DNA of 24,785 nt. Source: Rhizaria sp. SCN 62-66. Lineage: Eukaryota; Rhizaria, unplaced. Under the pieces are notes generated by a model. The model did no database searches and was not told the origin of the DNA. It saw only the letters and a list, made by a program, of their open reading frames with translations. Location of the stretch: assembly GCA_001724265.1 (NCBI GenBank), contig MEDY01000416.1, positions 1-24,785 of the forward strand. Direction: 5' to 3'. Both the position numbers and the translations under genes were made by a program. This document shows positions 1 to 9,800 of this stretch, piece by piece; within the stretch, counting starts at the first letter, position 1; the number at the start of each line of letters is the position of its first letter.

Positions 1-640
1 GACGCAGTCAATCACAGGGACCTTGCCGTCCTTGCGGGTCTGAGCGTTCTCGAAGGTCTGCTTGGAGACGAGGGTCCAGAGCTGGTTGACGTTGACGGCA
101 GGGCAGAAAAACTTCTGCTGGGTCTTGTGGAAGTAGCGCATACCGAGCTTGCCGAAGTAACCGGGGTGGTACTTGTCGAGCAGAGTACGGTGGTGGTGCT
201 GACCACCGGCCATACCACGACCACCGGGGTGGCAGCGGTGCTTGCCTGAAAAGCGAAGAGTTCAGATGCAAAGATCATGACGACGTAGGAGAGGGATGAG
301 CGGTGGTGCGAGAGCGACAGCAAGCATGGTCTGCGCAGTGTTCTTGCAGATTACTTTTCCAGACGCTGGTGCAAGTGTAATGTAATGACAATGCGAAGAT
401 AGGTTTGAAGAGAACTATGAGGATAATACAAGTACGTACCGACACGACCGTGACCGGCGGAGACGTTACCACGCTTGTGGCGGTTAGCCTTCTTACTAGT
501 CGTCTGGGCGTTGAGCAGGGTGAGGAAAAGGCGTAACTTATGAGGCATTGTCCACATGACCATGCAATTTCCAAGAGCTACAATTTACTTATAAGATAGT
601 TTGCAAAATGAACTATTCAGAAATTAACCATACGTACCAT
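1..640 (-). CDS. RPL27A: 60S ribosomal protein L27a (uL15), 3' end outside the window
   Basis: Core protein of the large cytosolic ribosomal subunit. The coding exons on the minus strand are 640..638 (the start codon only), 503..440 and 245..1. Joined, they give 104 residues of a protein usually near 148, beginning [20 protein letters not shown]. They continue with the family hallmarks [18 protein letters not shown] and [17 protein letters not shown], and run off the window at a VIDCV segment. The start was chosen because the reading frame of exon 2 has a strong CAG acceptor directly before ACG-ACT-AGT, and an ATG followed at once by GTACGT lies 134 bp upstream. The resulting N-terminus has the normal family length. 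An alternative start inside the intron (MPHKLR..., about 552) would add an N-terminal stretch unlike other L27a proteins. Both splice junctions restore the conserved frame. Identity is very secure, the one-codon first exon somewhat less so. Confidence 0.93.
246..439 (-). other. RPL27A intron 2
   Basis: This is a 194-bp intron with donor GTACGT at 439 and acceptor CGCTTTTCAG ending at 246. It splits the glycine codon of the conserved GRVGKHR segment (G|GC, phase 1). Joining across it restores the uL15 sequence exactly where the family is most conserved. Confidence 0.92.
504..637 (-). other. RPL27A intron 1, directly after the start codon
   Basis: This is a 134-bp GT-AG intron with donor GTACGT at 637 and acceptor CGCCCAG ending at 504. 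It separates the ATG from the rest of the coding sequence in phase 0. I found no convincing snoRNA boxes in it. Confidence 0.8.
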
Positions 641-1369
641 ATCTATGAAAGATGTGCGATTAACTTGCCCAACAAGATTGCCGCTACTTGAGCTCTGCTC
701 TTCAACCCCCCGACCAGCGCCACTGCCGCAGAGCAAAGTGACCGTGAGCACACTAGCACACTGGAGGATGGAATAGCATGGAAGATAAATTGGCAGATAA
801 GAACAACAGATTCATTCATTAATGTATTATTATTGTTTACAGACACCACATACAAATGAAAAAAACTAACCCATATTAAAGCGGCGGCCGCAATGCCGCA
901 TTTACGCAACATTCGCACCAACAGGTTCGTTACGTATTGCTGTGTCGCGAAAGCTAGTGCTCAAGACAATAACGTTACCTTACTTATGATGACTCCAAGA
1001 TGTCGCAAAACAAAGACAAAAGAAACAAAAAGAAGCCAGACAGTAGCAATAAGCTACCAACAACATGAAGATGATAAAGAGAAAACAAAGATGAAAGAAG
1101 ACAGAAGACAAGGTTACCCCAAATCTTCGTGCTTTTGAGTTTTAAAGATACGACCTCACAAGTCATAAGTCGCACGACTCACAGTAAAGCATTTGTTGTC
1201 ACTGCTGCAAGCACATCATGCCACTTGTGAAGTACAACCCAACTTCCAAAAGGAAAGAAAAAAAAACCAAGCCAGTCACATTTCAGTCAGTCGCGTCAAG
1301 AATGACCAAACAGCACTGCATGGCAATCCACGACGATCGCGTTTTGCGACTACAGGGCTGTTGTTTCGC
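641..1369. other. Spacer: PI3K 3' flank and RPL27A promoter
   Basis: This is 729 bp between the PI3K stop and the RPL27A start, both on the minus strand. It is AT-rich with purine/pyrimidine runs (for example A-rich on the plus strand at about 1005-1115) and a GCGGCCGC site near 882-889. I see no conserved protein, tRNA or clear AATAAA signal. It presumably holds the PI3K 3' UTR (right part) and the RPL27A promoter and leader (left part), but their limits cannot be set from sequence. Confidence 0.6.
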
Positions 1370-4300
1370 TTAGCCGTTGTGGCGCAGAATGTGGATATAG
1401 TTGTCGATGCGGCGGTACGTCGAGTTGAGCGACTTGTCGATCTCGGCCTCGAGCTCCTTCTCGGCCACGCTGTTGGGCAGCTCGACGTTGAGCTTGTTGC
1501 GCAGGTACAGGATGTCGCTCTCGCGCATCAGCTCCGGCATACCCGCGGCCACCATGAGGATGAAGAGAGTCTCCAGGATGCCCGCGTTGGCGCGCAGCAC
1601 CTTAAACGCATAAGAGCACGTGCGCAGGAACTGGAGGAACACGTTGGACTTGCGGTAGTTTTTGCCGCCAATGACATAGGCCATTTCGGGCGTGAAGACG
1701 AACGCCGCGCGCTCGCGGTTGACGCCGAACTTCTTCTTGAAGTTGCCAAGGAAGTGTCCGAAGTCGATGTGGAAGAGGTGTCCGGACTTGGTGACCATGA
1801 TGTTGCCGTTGTGGCGGTCGCCGATGCCGAGCACGTAGGTCGCCACGCAGTAGCCCGCGCACGAGCGGATGAAGTTGTCGACGGCGTTGTAAAAGGACGT
1901 GCTGTCCTTATTGTGCTCGCGGATGAAGTTGTCGATGGGGTCGAGCTTGAGCGCGCCCATGGCTCCGCCGCCGTACTTGTGCTGGATGCCTGACGTCGTG
2001 TCGGAGTTAAGCACGATCTCGATCATGCCAACGCCGTCGCCATTGTCGTTGACGCCCGTGGCAAGCACGCGGTACGGCTTGAGGCGCATGTCGAGCTTGT
2101 TGCTGAGCCACATCTGGTCCATGACGCGCAGCAGCTGCAGCGTGAGCAGGTCCTGGCGCAGGTCGTCGCCGGACTTGAAGATGACGTAGATGGGAGGGCC
2201 GTCCTCGTCGGCGTTGCGGAACACAAGCCACAGCGGAACCATCTTGCTCGACATGAAGCGGCACTTCTCCACGATCAGCCCCGTCGCCTCCCACTTGGGG
2301 TTCAGCGGGATCTGGAAGCGGCCCATAGGCTGGAAGAAGGTCTTGTTGACGCGCTCAATCTCCTTTGTGTACTCGCGCATCGCGTCGGCGTCCGAGTACT
2401 GGAGGTCGCGTTTGAGGTGCACGATCATCTCGGCGATGCGCTGCAGCTTGTGCACCGTCGCGGCCTGCTTGTACAGCTCCTCCACGTAGTATCCGGCGTG
2501 CGAGAGAAACTCCTCGATGATCAGGGCGAAGCGCTCGCAGATCAGCGGGTCATGCACTTCGGCCTTGAGGTGCCAGAAGAACGAGTGGCCGACCTGAGGA
2601 GAAATCAAAGAAGAAAATGAAGGGGTAAATACATGAGTTTTGGACGACTCGGAAACAAAAAAATATAATACACAATAGAAGACAGAGATCGAGCAATACA
2701 AATCCAAACTTATTTCCGGAGCAATCCAGTCGAAATATATCGTTGTTCTTGCTATTGTCGTTAAAGCGTACCTGGTAGGGTGCCTTGAGCGCGCGCTCGA
2801 GCATGAAGCGCGAGAGCGGCGAGTCGTGGTAGGGCTCGAACTTGAGGCACTGCGTGAGCTGGAGCAGGTATAGCTGCAGCTCATCGTCCGTGAGGCGGTA
2901 CAACTGCTCCACAGCCCACTTGCGCACGGTGTAGTCGGCGTACTTGGCGTCGAGGAACTCGAGCGCGCGCGCGGGCTCGCTGGGCTGCGTCCAGAGCTTG
3001 AGCAGGCGGTGTGCCTCGTTGCGGAAGTCCTGCTGCCCCCAATCAACGCACTGCAGCACCTTGGCCAGCGCGGAAAAGTCGTCGACGAGATAGTGGCGGT
3101 AGCTCCACAGCAGCTGCTTGGTTTCGCTCGTGAGGCGGAAGAGCGGGTCGGCGCCGATGGCGTGGACCAGCGCACGCGACTGCTCCAGCCCCAGACGGCC
3201 GCGCGAGTCCGGCACCTGATGGCCCACCACGCGCGAATTCGGCACCGAGTAGGGCGCCGCAAGCGGGGCCACGACGGGCAGCGCGAAGCGCGGCATGTCG
3301 ACCACAAGCGAGGCCACGGGCGCGCCGACCGACTTGTTGTCGAGCGTGGTGGCGCGGAAGAGGAAGTCGGGATCAAGGTCGCGCTTCTTGCCGTGCTTCT
3401 TGCCTTCGGTGGCCGGGAAGGGCCAGAGCTTGAACTCGACGCGGCCCGTGCGCATGACGCCCATGTGGTCCACCAGCACCGAGGTGACCCACGCCAGCGG
3501 CACTTCCTTGTCCTTATCTGCGCGCTTGGCGATGACGACGAAGCCCAGGCGCACTTCGCGCGGCAGCAGCGAGTACTGCGATGAGTAGCCGCCCTGTAGC
3601 ATGGCGTCCCAGCGCACCGTCTCGCCGAGCTCCTGCGCGGGCAGCTCGTGCGACCAATCGAGGTACTCACAGCCGTGGAACAGACACGCGCGGATGTAGA
3701 TCGAGCCGATGTTGGGCGTCAGGCGCGGGAACGTCTCGGTGTTGATGTTGTCAATGCCGACAACCTTGAGCGAAAAGGGCGTGTGCAGCGCCGCCATCGG
3801 CAGCGAGCGCAGTTGCCACAGGTCAGCCTTCGGGTTCATGGCGAGCTTGTACGCGGCCACGTGCGTCTCCGCCGTCACGAGGCGGATCGAGCGGTCGATC
3901 TTGTTGCGGTAGCTCGTAACCAGGGCGGCGGCCTGTGCGACGGCGGTGGACTCGGACGCCGGTCCGGGGTCGGGGCGGCGCACCAGCAGCAGCTCGATGT
4001 CCTGAAAATTGTGACAACAACAAAAGAGCAAGGATATACCTTGATGAGATATAGTCAGGTCACAACAAAACTTGGAAAATAAATATAAACACAATCAAAC
4101 AACATTTCACATTATTTAATTTTTTAAACGATATTATCATTATGGTCTAAGAAGCCATAAGAACAGGACCTACCTGGTGGTCGCGGAGGCAGTGGCGGAC
4201 GTGGGCATACGAGAAGAACGGGTCGTCGCCGTCCATATACTCGTGGTGGCCGGCGACCTTGAGCACGTACTGGTCCATGTCGAGCACGTCCGGCGAGCCG

Positions 4301-5634
4301 CGGGGCTGCTTGGCATAGGCGCGCTGAATCACGTGTGCCGCCGTCTCGCTCGCGTCGACCTCGAGCTTGGTCTGCTTAACCGGCCCGTCCATGCGCACGA
4401 CGCAGCTGGCCTTGATCGAGAGGTGCTCGTTGGCCGGCGGAGGCAGCGCCTGCTGCGAGTAGTAGCGCGGCATGTGGTACTCGCTGTACGCGAGCTCCTC
4501 GTGGTTCGTCAGCTGCGACGTCGCGCGATAGTAGTCAATCGCGCTCACGCTCGCGGTGCCAGAGAAGGACTTGCTCGCGTCCCGGCGCGCCGCCCCTGTG
4601 GCCGCGGAGCCCGCGCCGCCGTTAGCCGAGACCGAGGGCGAGTTGTCGTTGCCGAGCCCGGCGCTGGTGGCCGTGGAGGCGAAGTCCCACCGCAGCGTCT
4701 TGGGAGCGAGCAGGTAGTCGATCGGTGCCTGTTCCTGCGCGATCGAGCTCTGCAGCGTCTTCATCGCCTTGATCGCCGCGGCCAGGTTCGTGCGCGCGAC
4801 CGAGATGGCCTCAGTCAGCTTCGTCGCCGCGGGCTGGCCGCCCGCCCCCGCCGCGCCCGCGCCCGCCGCGCCCGCGCCGGAAGCGTTGTTGGCGCTGTTG
4901 GCGCTCGACTCGGCCGCGGCGAGCACCTCGATGTGGCGCGCCACGTCCGTCAGCGAGAGCTGGATCACGTCCACGAGCCGCTCGCGGTTGTTCTTGATTC
5001 TGCCGGTGCCAGCGTCGGCGCCCGCGCCGTCGGCGCCGCCGACGCCGCCGCGGCGCGACTCGCGCAGCGTGATGTTGTTGAGGTCGTTGCCCCAGGCCTC
5101 GGAGAGTATCGAGGAGCCGCGCTTGAGGGTCTTGCCCATCGTGGCGCCCGGCGGGGGGTCCTTGTAAGCCGCCTGCTTCGTCGCGAAGTTGTAGTACACG
5201 CGCTTAGTCTGGTCCTCGGGGGAGACGAAGAGGTGCCATGCGTCCTCGGTGGGCTCGTCATCCTCTTCGTCGTCGTCCTCGTCGCTGGCGCCGTCGTCAT
5301 TGTCCTCGACGACCGTAGGCGCCGCGGGCGTGTGCGACGCGTATTCCTTGCGCTCGGGACCCGTGCGCGGGGAAGCGGCCGTGACAACGGGCGAGTCGTC
5401 GTCGTCGTTGTCCCCACGGGCGGCGGCGGCGGCGGCGGCGGCGACGATGTCGATCGACACGGGGGAGTTTACGCCGCCCTCGTCGCCGCGCATCGAGAGG
5501 AGTCTCGACGGGATCGGTGGGGGCACGCGGGAAGAGCTGCTGTGCGGGTTGTGGGTCACGAGCGTGGACACGCGCTTGGAGGAGCGGCGGTAGTTGTTGA
5601 GCTCGCGGTCCCAATCCTCAATCTTGGGCTGCAT
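1370..5634 (-). CDS. Class I phosphatidylinositol 3-kinase with N-terminal WW-like motif
   Basis: Lipid kinase predicted to phosphorylate the 3-OH of phosphoinositides at the plasma membrane under Ras control. The exons 5634..4174, 4001..2772 and 2593..1370 join in phase 0 to 1304 aa. Order of parts: an acidic, Ala/Ser-rich N-terminus; a WW-like motif at about 131-163 (W133, Y147/Y148, N149, T152, Y157, P160); low-complexity sequence; a Ras-binding domain at about 410-500; a C2 domain at about 562-722; a helical domain at about 768-940; and a kinase domain at about 1000-1290. Kinase motifs are intact: Lys1037 in VIFKSGDDLRQD, the DRH of GIGDRHNGN at 1156-1158, and DFG at 1174-1176. The KKKFG activation loop has the basic box typical of class I enzymes, which can use PtdIns(4,5)P2. 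There is no C-terminal PX-C2 pair, so class II is excluded, and the Ras-binding domain excludes Vps34. No p85-binding domain is recognisable at the N-terminus. Confidence 0.93.
2594..2771 (-). other. PI3K intron 2
   Basis: This is a 178-bp phase-0 intron with junction CAG|GTACGC at 2772/2771 and acceptor TCCTCAG|GTC at 2594/2593. It joins ...LKAPYQ to VGHSFFWHLK..., a continuous and conserved part of the PI3K helical domain. Its length is not a multiple of three, so reading through it loses the frame. Confidence 0.95.
4002..4173 (-). other. PI3K intron 1
   Basis: This is a 172-bp phase-0 intron with junction CAG|GTAGGT at 4174/4173 and acceptor TTTTCAG|GAC at 4002/4001. Read-through meets a stop after a few codons. 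It falls inside the Ras-binding domain, between ...CLRDHQ and DIELLLVRR.... This is the only donor in the window that departs from the GT(A/G)CG pattern. Confidence 0.9.
5419..5442 (-). repeat. (GGC)8 trinucleotide repeat encoding polyalanine in PI3K
   Basis: Eight uninterrupted GGC units on the plus strand correspond to GCC on the coding strand and encode an eight-alanine run at residues about 65-72 of the PI3K N-terminus. It is a simple-sequence tract that is likely to vary in length between strains. Confidence 0.9.
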
Positions 5635-6563
5635 GGTTCGCGCTGATTAACGAGGCGTGTTGAGACGCGCGTGTAACAGAGGCAAGAAGGAGGGAAAAGG
5701 ACAAAAAAGCGGGCGAGCGCAGGCTAGGACGCTGAAAACCGGCCGGGGAAGCGCGGGAGAGCGGCCCGAGAGCGATATAACGACGGCGCCCGGTTGCTAT
5801 CACGGCGGGTGGTTGAGAGGAGAGAATTGACGGAGAGCGGCAAAGTGGAGAGGAAGAAACTGCGAAACAGAGAGCAAAGAAAGGCACCAGAATTGTAGCA
5901 GTTGAAGAGGAAGATGAAATGTGAGCGTAAACATATGATTATGCTGTTGCGGAGTAAATCGGCGATTTTCTACGCACGGGGTAGAGCGCGAGACGTAGGA
6001 CGAACGTGAGGGCAAAAGGGGGAGACGTTCGAGGCAGATTACAGAGCGCATAGAGCCCCTTCAGCGGCCACACAAGCGCAAAAAATAATTCCACCCTGTT
6101 AACCAGCAACAAATTTATCCGTAAATCGAATCCCAGCACCGAATCACGGCGTGCAGCACCCACAACCGCTCCTCTACACATGAATCTCGTCGCGAGCAAG
6201 CGAGGCGAGCGGCGCCCTCTCTCTGATCGAGGCTGCAACCGCTGGCACGATCTGGAGACTGCCGGCCGGCCAGACTGGGGCGACCTGACTTTCGGAGTCC
6301 GGTCCACGGGCGAGAAGTCAGACTGCGAGAGGCAGTTTTACCAAGGTCGAGGTCACCGACTGGGTTTCGTGGTGGCCTATGTGAGAATTCGCGGGATCGG
6401 ATTGTTTGCCGAGCGGCGCATTTGGGAGCGGAATCTACGTGCATGCTGGGTTGGGGCATTTCCAATTGTGTATTTTAACATAGTGCGGCTGCGGCGCGCA
6501 TTTGTTTTGTGAGCGCAGTTTGCTTTTCCAAATAGTCGCGAGACCGGCTGGGCCCTTCCAAAA

Positions 6564-6593
6564 TCCGAAGGTCCGGCGGACTGAAGCTTCGGA
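6564..6593. repeat. Nested inverted repeat upstream of GDH
   Basis: Outer arms TCCGAAG (6564-6570) and CTTCGGA (6587-6593) enclose inner arms GTCC (6571-6574) and GGAC (6578-6581), separated by GGC. A five-base bulge TGAAG lies on one side. The arms are perfect. It lies about 250 bp upstream of the GDH start. A role as a protein-binding site is only a guess. Confidence 0.5.
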
Positions 6594-6737
6594 AGAGCGT
6601 TTCCTTGCCCTGTTTTGGGTCGTTTGAGACTGCAATTTAGAAGAATGTCTTGTCGCACTTGTCGTGCAAAAAGTTTCGCACCACATGCGTTGTTCCTCAA
6701 GTAGGATGCAGCCCAAATCCCAATGGCGTCATCGCCC

Positions 6738-6846
6738 CCGACCCCTCACCCTCTCACTAACTCGCCCATCGCTCACTTCCCCACACTTCTCCTGCCCCCG
6801 ATTCTTCACTTTCCACACTGTTTCTTTTTTCAGACTGTCGTCCACA
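6738..6846 (+). promoter_or_regulatory. Pyrimidine-rich GDH leader, possibly the 3' end of a 5'-UTR intron
   Basis: The 95 bases before 6833 are almost all C and T and end TTTCTTTTTTCAG, thirteen bases before the GDH ATG. CACTAACT occurs at 6755-6762, about 72 bases before that AG. The same eight bases occur in GDH intron 1 at 7075-7082, about 79 bases before its real acceptor. This resembles a branch point, pyrimidine tract and acceptor, but no clear upstream GTACGT donor was found. It may instead be a pyrimidine-rich transcription start region. Confidence 0.5.
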
Positions 6847-9800
6847 ATGTCTCGCATTGTGAGCGCCACCCGCACCACTTCCAAGCTTGCTGGTGGTACG
6901 TTTTTACCTTCTTTTCTTTCTCGCTAGCATCGTATCTCCCCACTGCGACCCTGCGCAGCGCATCTCTCCGGACATACTTTTAAAGCTCTTTCTATCTATG
7001 TGTCGTCCTAATGTTACCTTTATGTATAACAAACTAGACCAATCTACCACCAACTACTCTTCTTTTAAACACCGCACTAACTTTTTGCTGCATAAACCCG
7101 TTTTTTGTTCCCCATACGGTCTCGACGACGCCCTCCCCCTGCACTTTGCGTACATTTTAGCCGTCACCCGCGCTGCCCAGCGCAGTGTGGCGGTCGCCCA
7201 GCCTGCTCGCGCCGCTTCCACGACTGCTTCCGCGTCTGTCTTCACCAGCTCCGCGTCCCTCGTCGCCCCCAAGGCCTCCGTCGCTGCCCCCGCCGCTGCC
7301 GCCGCCGCCTTCTCCACGCCTGTCGTCGCCGCCCCCGCGATGGCCTTCGCCACCACGGCGACGGCCACCGCGGCCGAAGTCAAGCCCGAGGCGATGTGGA
7401 ACACCCAGTCCACGGTCTCGTCCATCCACGCCTCGCTCTCGGTCATCGCGTCCCGCGTCCCGTCGATCGCGTACGCCGAGACCTGGATCCCCTCCGCCGA
7501 CGGCAAGACCTTCACCGGCTCCGAGTGGTACCTCTGCGCCGACCTCGCCGACGGCTTCGGCGCCATCGCGCGCGAGAACGTCGGCCGCGTCGAGCGCGAT
7601 GCCGAGATGAACGAGCTCTCCACCGCCCTTAAGACCCAGGAGCCCGTCGTCCTCCCCACCATCGACAAGCACCAGGTACGCTCAAAAAGACATAAGATAT
7701 TTTTTTTTGATATTTGTTTAACTACACCGTCCTTCGCTTTTAAACAGCACAACACATCTTGAACAATTTTTAGCGCACGCAACGCTCTTGGTTTTGCATT
7801 GACGCGATTTTTTCAAACTAAATCACAATTGCTTTACTCACTCTCTATTTCTATTCTTTTCCTATCTTGCGCCTATTCTTTTCCTATCTTGCGCCTTTGC
7901 AGGTCTACCACAAGTTCATCGAGAACAAGCCCCTGTTCCAGTCGGGCGTCGTGGTCCCCATCGTCAACAACGGCGTCGTCCACGCCCTGATCCGCTTCTA
8001 CGCCAACGCCTCGACCTCGGTCACCCCGACCGACGCCAAGGCCCTGCAGGCGCTGTCGACCAACATCATCGCCGCCGGCATCTACGGCTCCACTCCCGCC
8101 CAGTCCGCGCTGACCTTCACGCAGCACCACCCCGAGGTGCCGGTCAAGCTCCAGGAGGAGGTGTACCACATCCTCGTCGCCAACGGTGTCTTCTCGCCCC
8201 AGCGCTGCTTCGCCGAGGTTGACTACTTCTTCAAGATGGGCCTCGCGCCCGTGTACTTCAACCGCTTCGGCGCCGAGCACGTGGCGAACCACATCCAGGC
8301 CTACGTCGCCTCGAAGCAGTTCTCTACGGCGTCGCAGAACCCCGACGACATCTGGCTCGCGATCGAGAACAACGTCAAGTTCATGGGCGGCCTGCCCCCG
8401 GAGCAGTCGCTCCACATGGTGCCCTACGAGCCCCGCAAGATCTTCGCCGTCGAGCGCAACATCACCCGCCGCATCAAGAAGATCCCCGCTAACAAGGCCT
8501 ACTCGCTCGAGATGTCCGTCTCGTCCAAGCCCCTCTCGCCCGGCTCGAGCAAGAAGATGGCCATGTACGTGCTGCAGACGCACGACTACGCCAACCCCGC
8601 CAAGCTCGGCGACGAGAAGGTGACCGACATCAACGAGATCGCCTCCACCGTCTTCCTCAAGGAGAAGACCCAGCTGATCAAGGACCGCTACTCCGAGGTC
8701 ATCGCTGAGGCCGCGGGCCGCCTCTCCCCCGTCGCCAAGGTCTACCCCGCCTACCGCGACGGCACCATCCCGCTCATGTTCGCCTTCCGCTACCGCGACC
8801 CCGCCGGCCCGACGACCAACTACATGCTCAACCTCACCCAGCTGCTCGTGCGCCACAACCTCCAGCCCGTGCGCAAGTTCGTCGAGACGTTCGCCAACAA
8901 CCTCATCGTCTTCTCGCTCTACCTCTCGCCCTCCGCGCCCCAGGCCCAGATTGCGCGCCTCATGAAGCAGTTCTCGATGCTCCACCTCGTGCCCCAGAAC
9001 GAGATCCTCACTCCCAAGTTCCTCGACGGCTCGCTCAGCGCCGAGGAGTATACCTACCTCTCTGCCGCCGCGCGCGTGCTCTACTACATCATTGGCCAGC
9101 GCCCCGACGAGTACAACACCCTCTCGAAGCAGTTCAAGAACGACGCGCTCAACATGGGCCGTCTCCGCTCGCTCTACACCTCGCTGCGCCGCGAGGCCGT
9201 CTCGCTGGACATGATCATGCACACCATGCTCATGCACCCCCAGCTCGTCAGCAAGATCTACCAGGACTTCGAGCTCCGCTCCACCACGGACCAGGTCGAG
9301 CAGCGCCTGCCCCGCAACGCCGAGCTCGAGGCCGAGGTCGCGCGTGCGTGCAAGGGCAACATGTCCTTCCAGATCTTCAACTCGCTCCTCGCCTTCAACC
9401 GCAGCGTGCTTAAGACCAACTTCTTCCGCGCTGCCAAGGCCGCCATCTCGTTCCGCTTCGACTCGCAGCTCTTCTCCGGCATGGACCTCCCCGCGCTGCC
9501 CTACGGCGTCTTCTTCGTCATGGGCGCCGACTTCCAGGGCTTCCACGTGCGCTTCGCTGACGTCTCCCGCGGCGGCATCCGCCTCGTCCGCTCCCGCGAC
9601 GACCTCGCCTACAACAAGAACCTCTCGACCCAGTTCCAGGAGACGTTCAACCTGGCCTTCACCCAGAACCTCAAGAACAAGGACATCCCCGAGTTCGGCT
9701 CCAAGGGCACCATCCTGCTCAACCCCGAGTCGCAGACCGAGGGCATCATCTCGTTCCAGCGCTATGTGTCTGCTGTGCTCGACCTCATCGTGCCCGCCAA

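Larger units (their letters stand above)
5635..6846. other. Head-to-head spacer between PI3K and GDH
   Basis: This is 1212 bp between the divergent PI3K (minus) and GDH (plus) start codons, so it should contain both promoters. Several open frames of 80-120 codons exist on both strands, but they lack the strong G/C third-position bias of the real genes and match nothing I recognise. Visible structures are a pyrimidine-rich GDH leader (6738-6833) and a nested inverted repeat at 6564-6593. The PI3K side has a pyrimidine-rich minus-strand stretch ending in TTAATCAG eight bases before the ATG. Confidence 0.6.

Noticed and set aside
246-439. Possible C/D snoRNA in RPL27A intron 2 (ATGATC ... CTGA near the 3' end)
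   Set aside because: The C-box-like sequence is incomplete, the boxes are too close together, and there is no terminal stem.
4177-5646. 489-codon open frame antisense to PI3K exon 1
   Set aside because: It mirrors the GC-rich exon, has no domain, and is mostly Arg/Val/Gly.
6085-6150. Possible tRNA T-arm (AATCGAATCCC)
   Set aside because: The flanking bases do not form a T stem, and no acceptor, D or anticodon arms could be built around it.
6180-6512. 110-codon open frame in the PI3K-GDH spacer
   Set aside because: Composition is unlike coding sequence here, there is no homology, and overlapping open frames of similar size occur on the other strand.
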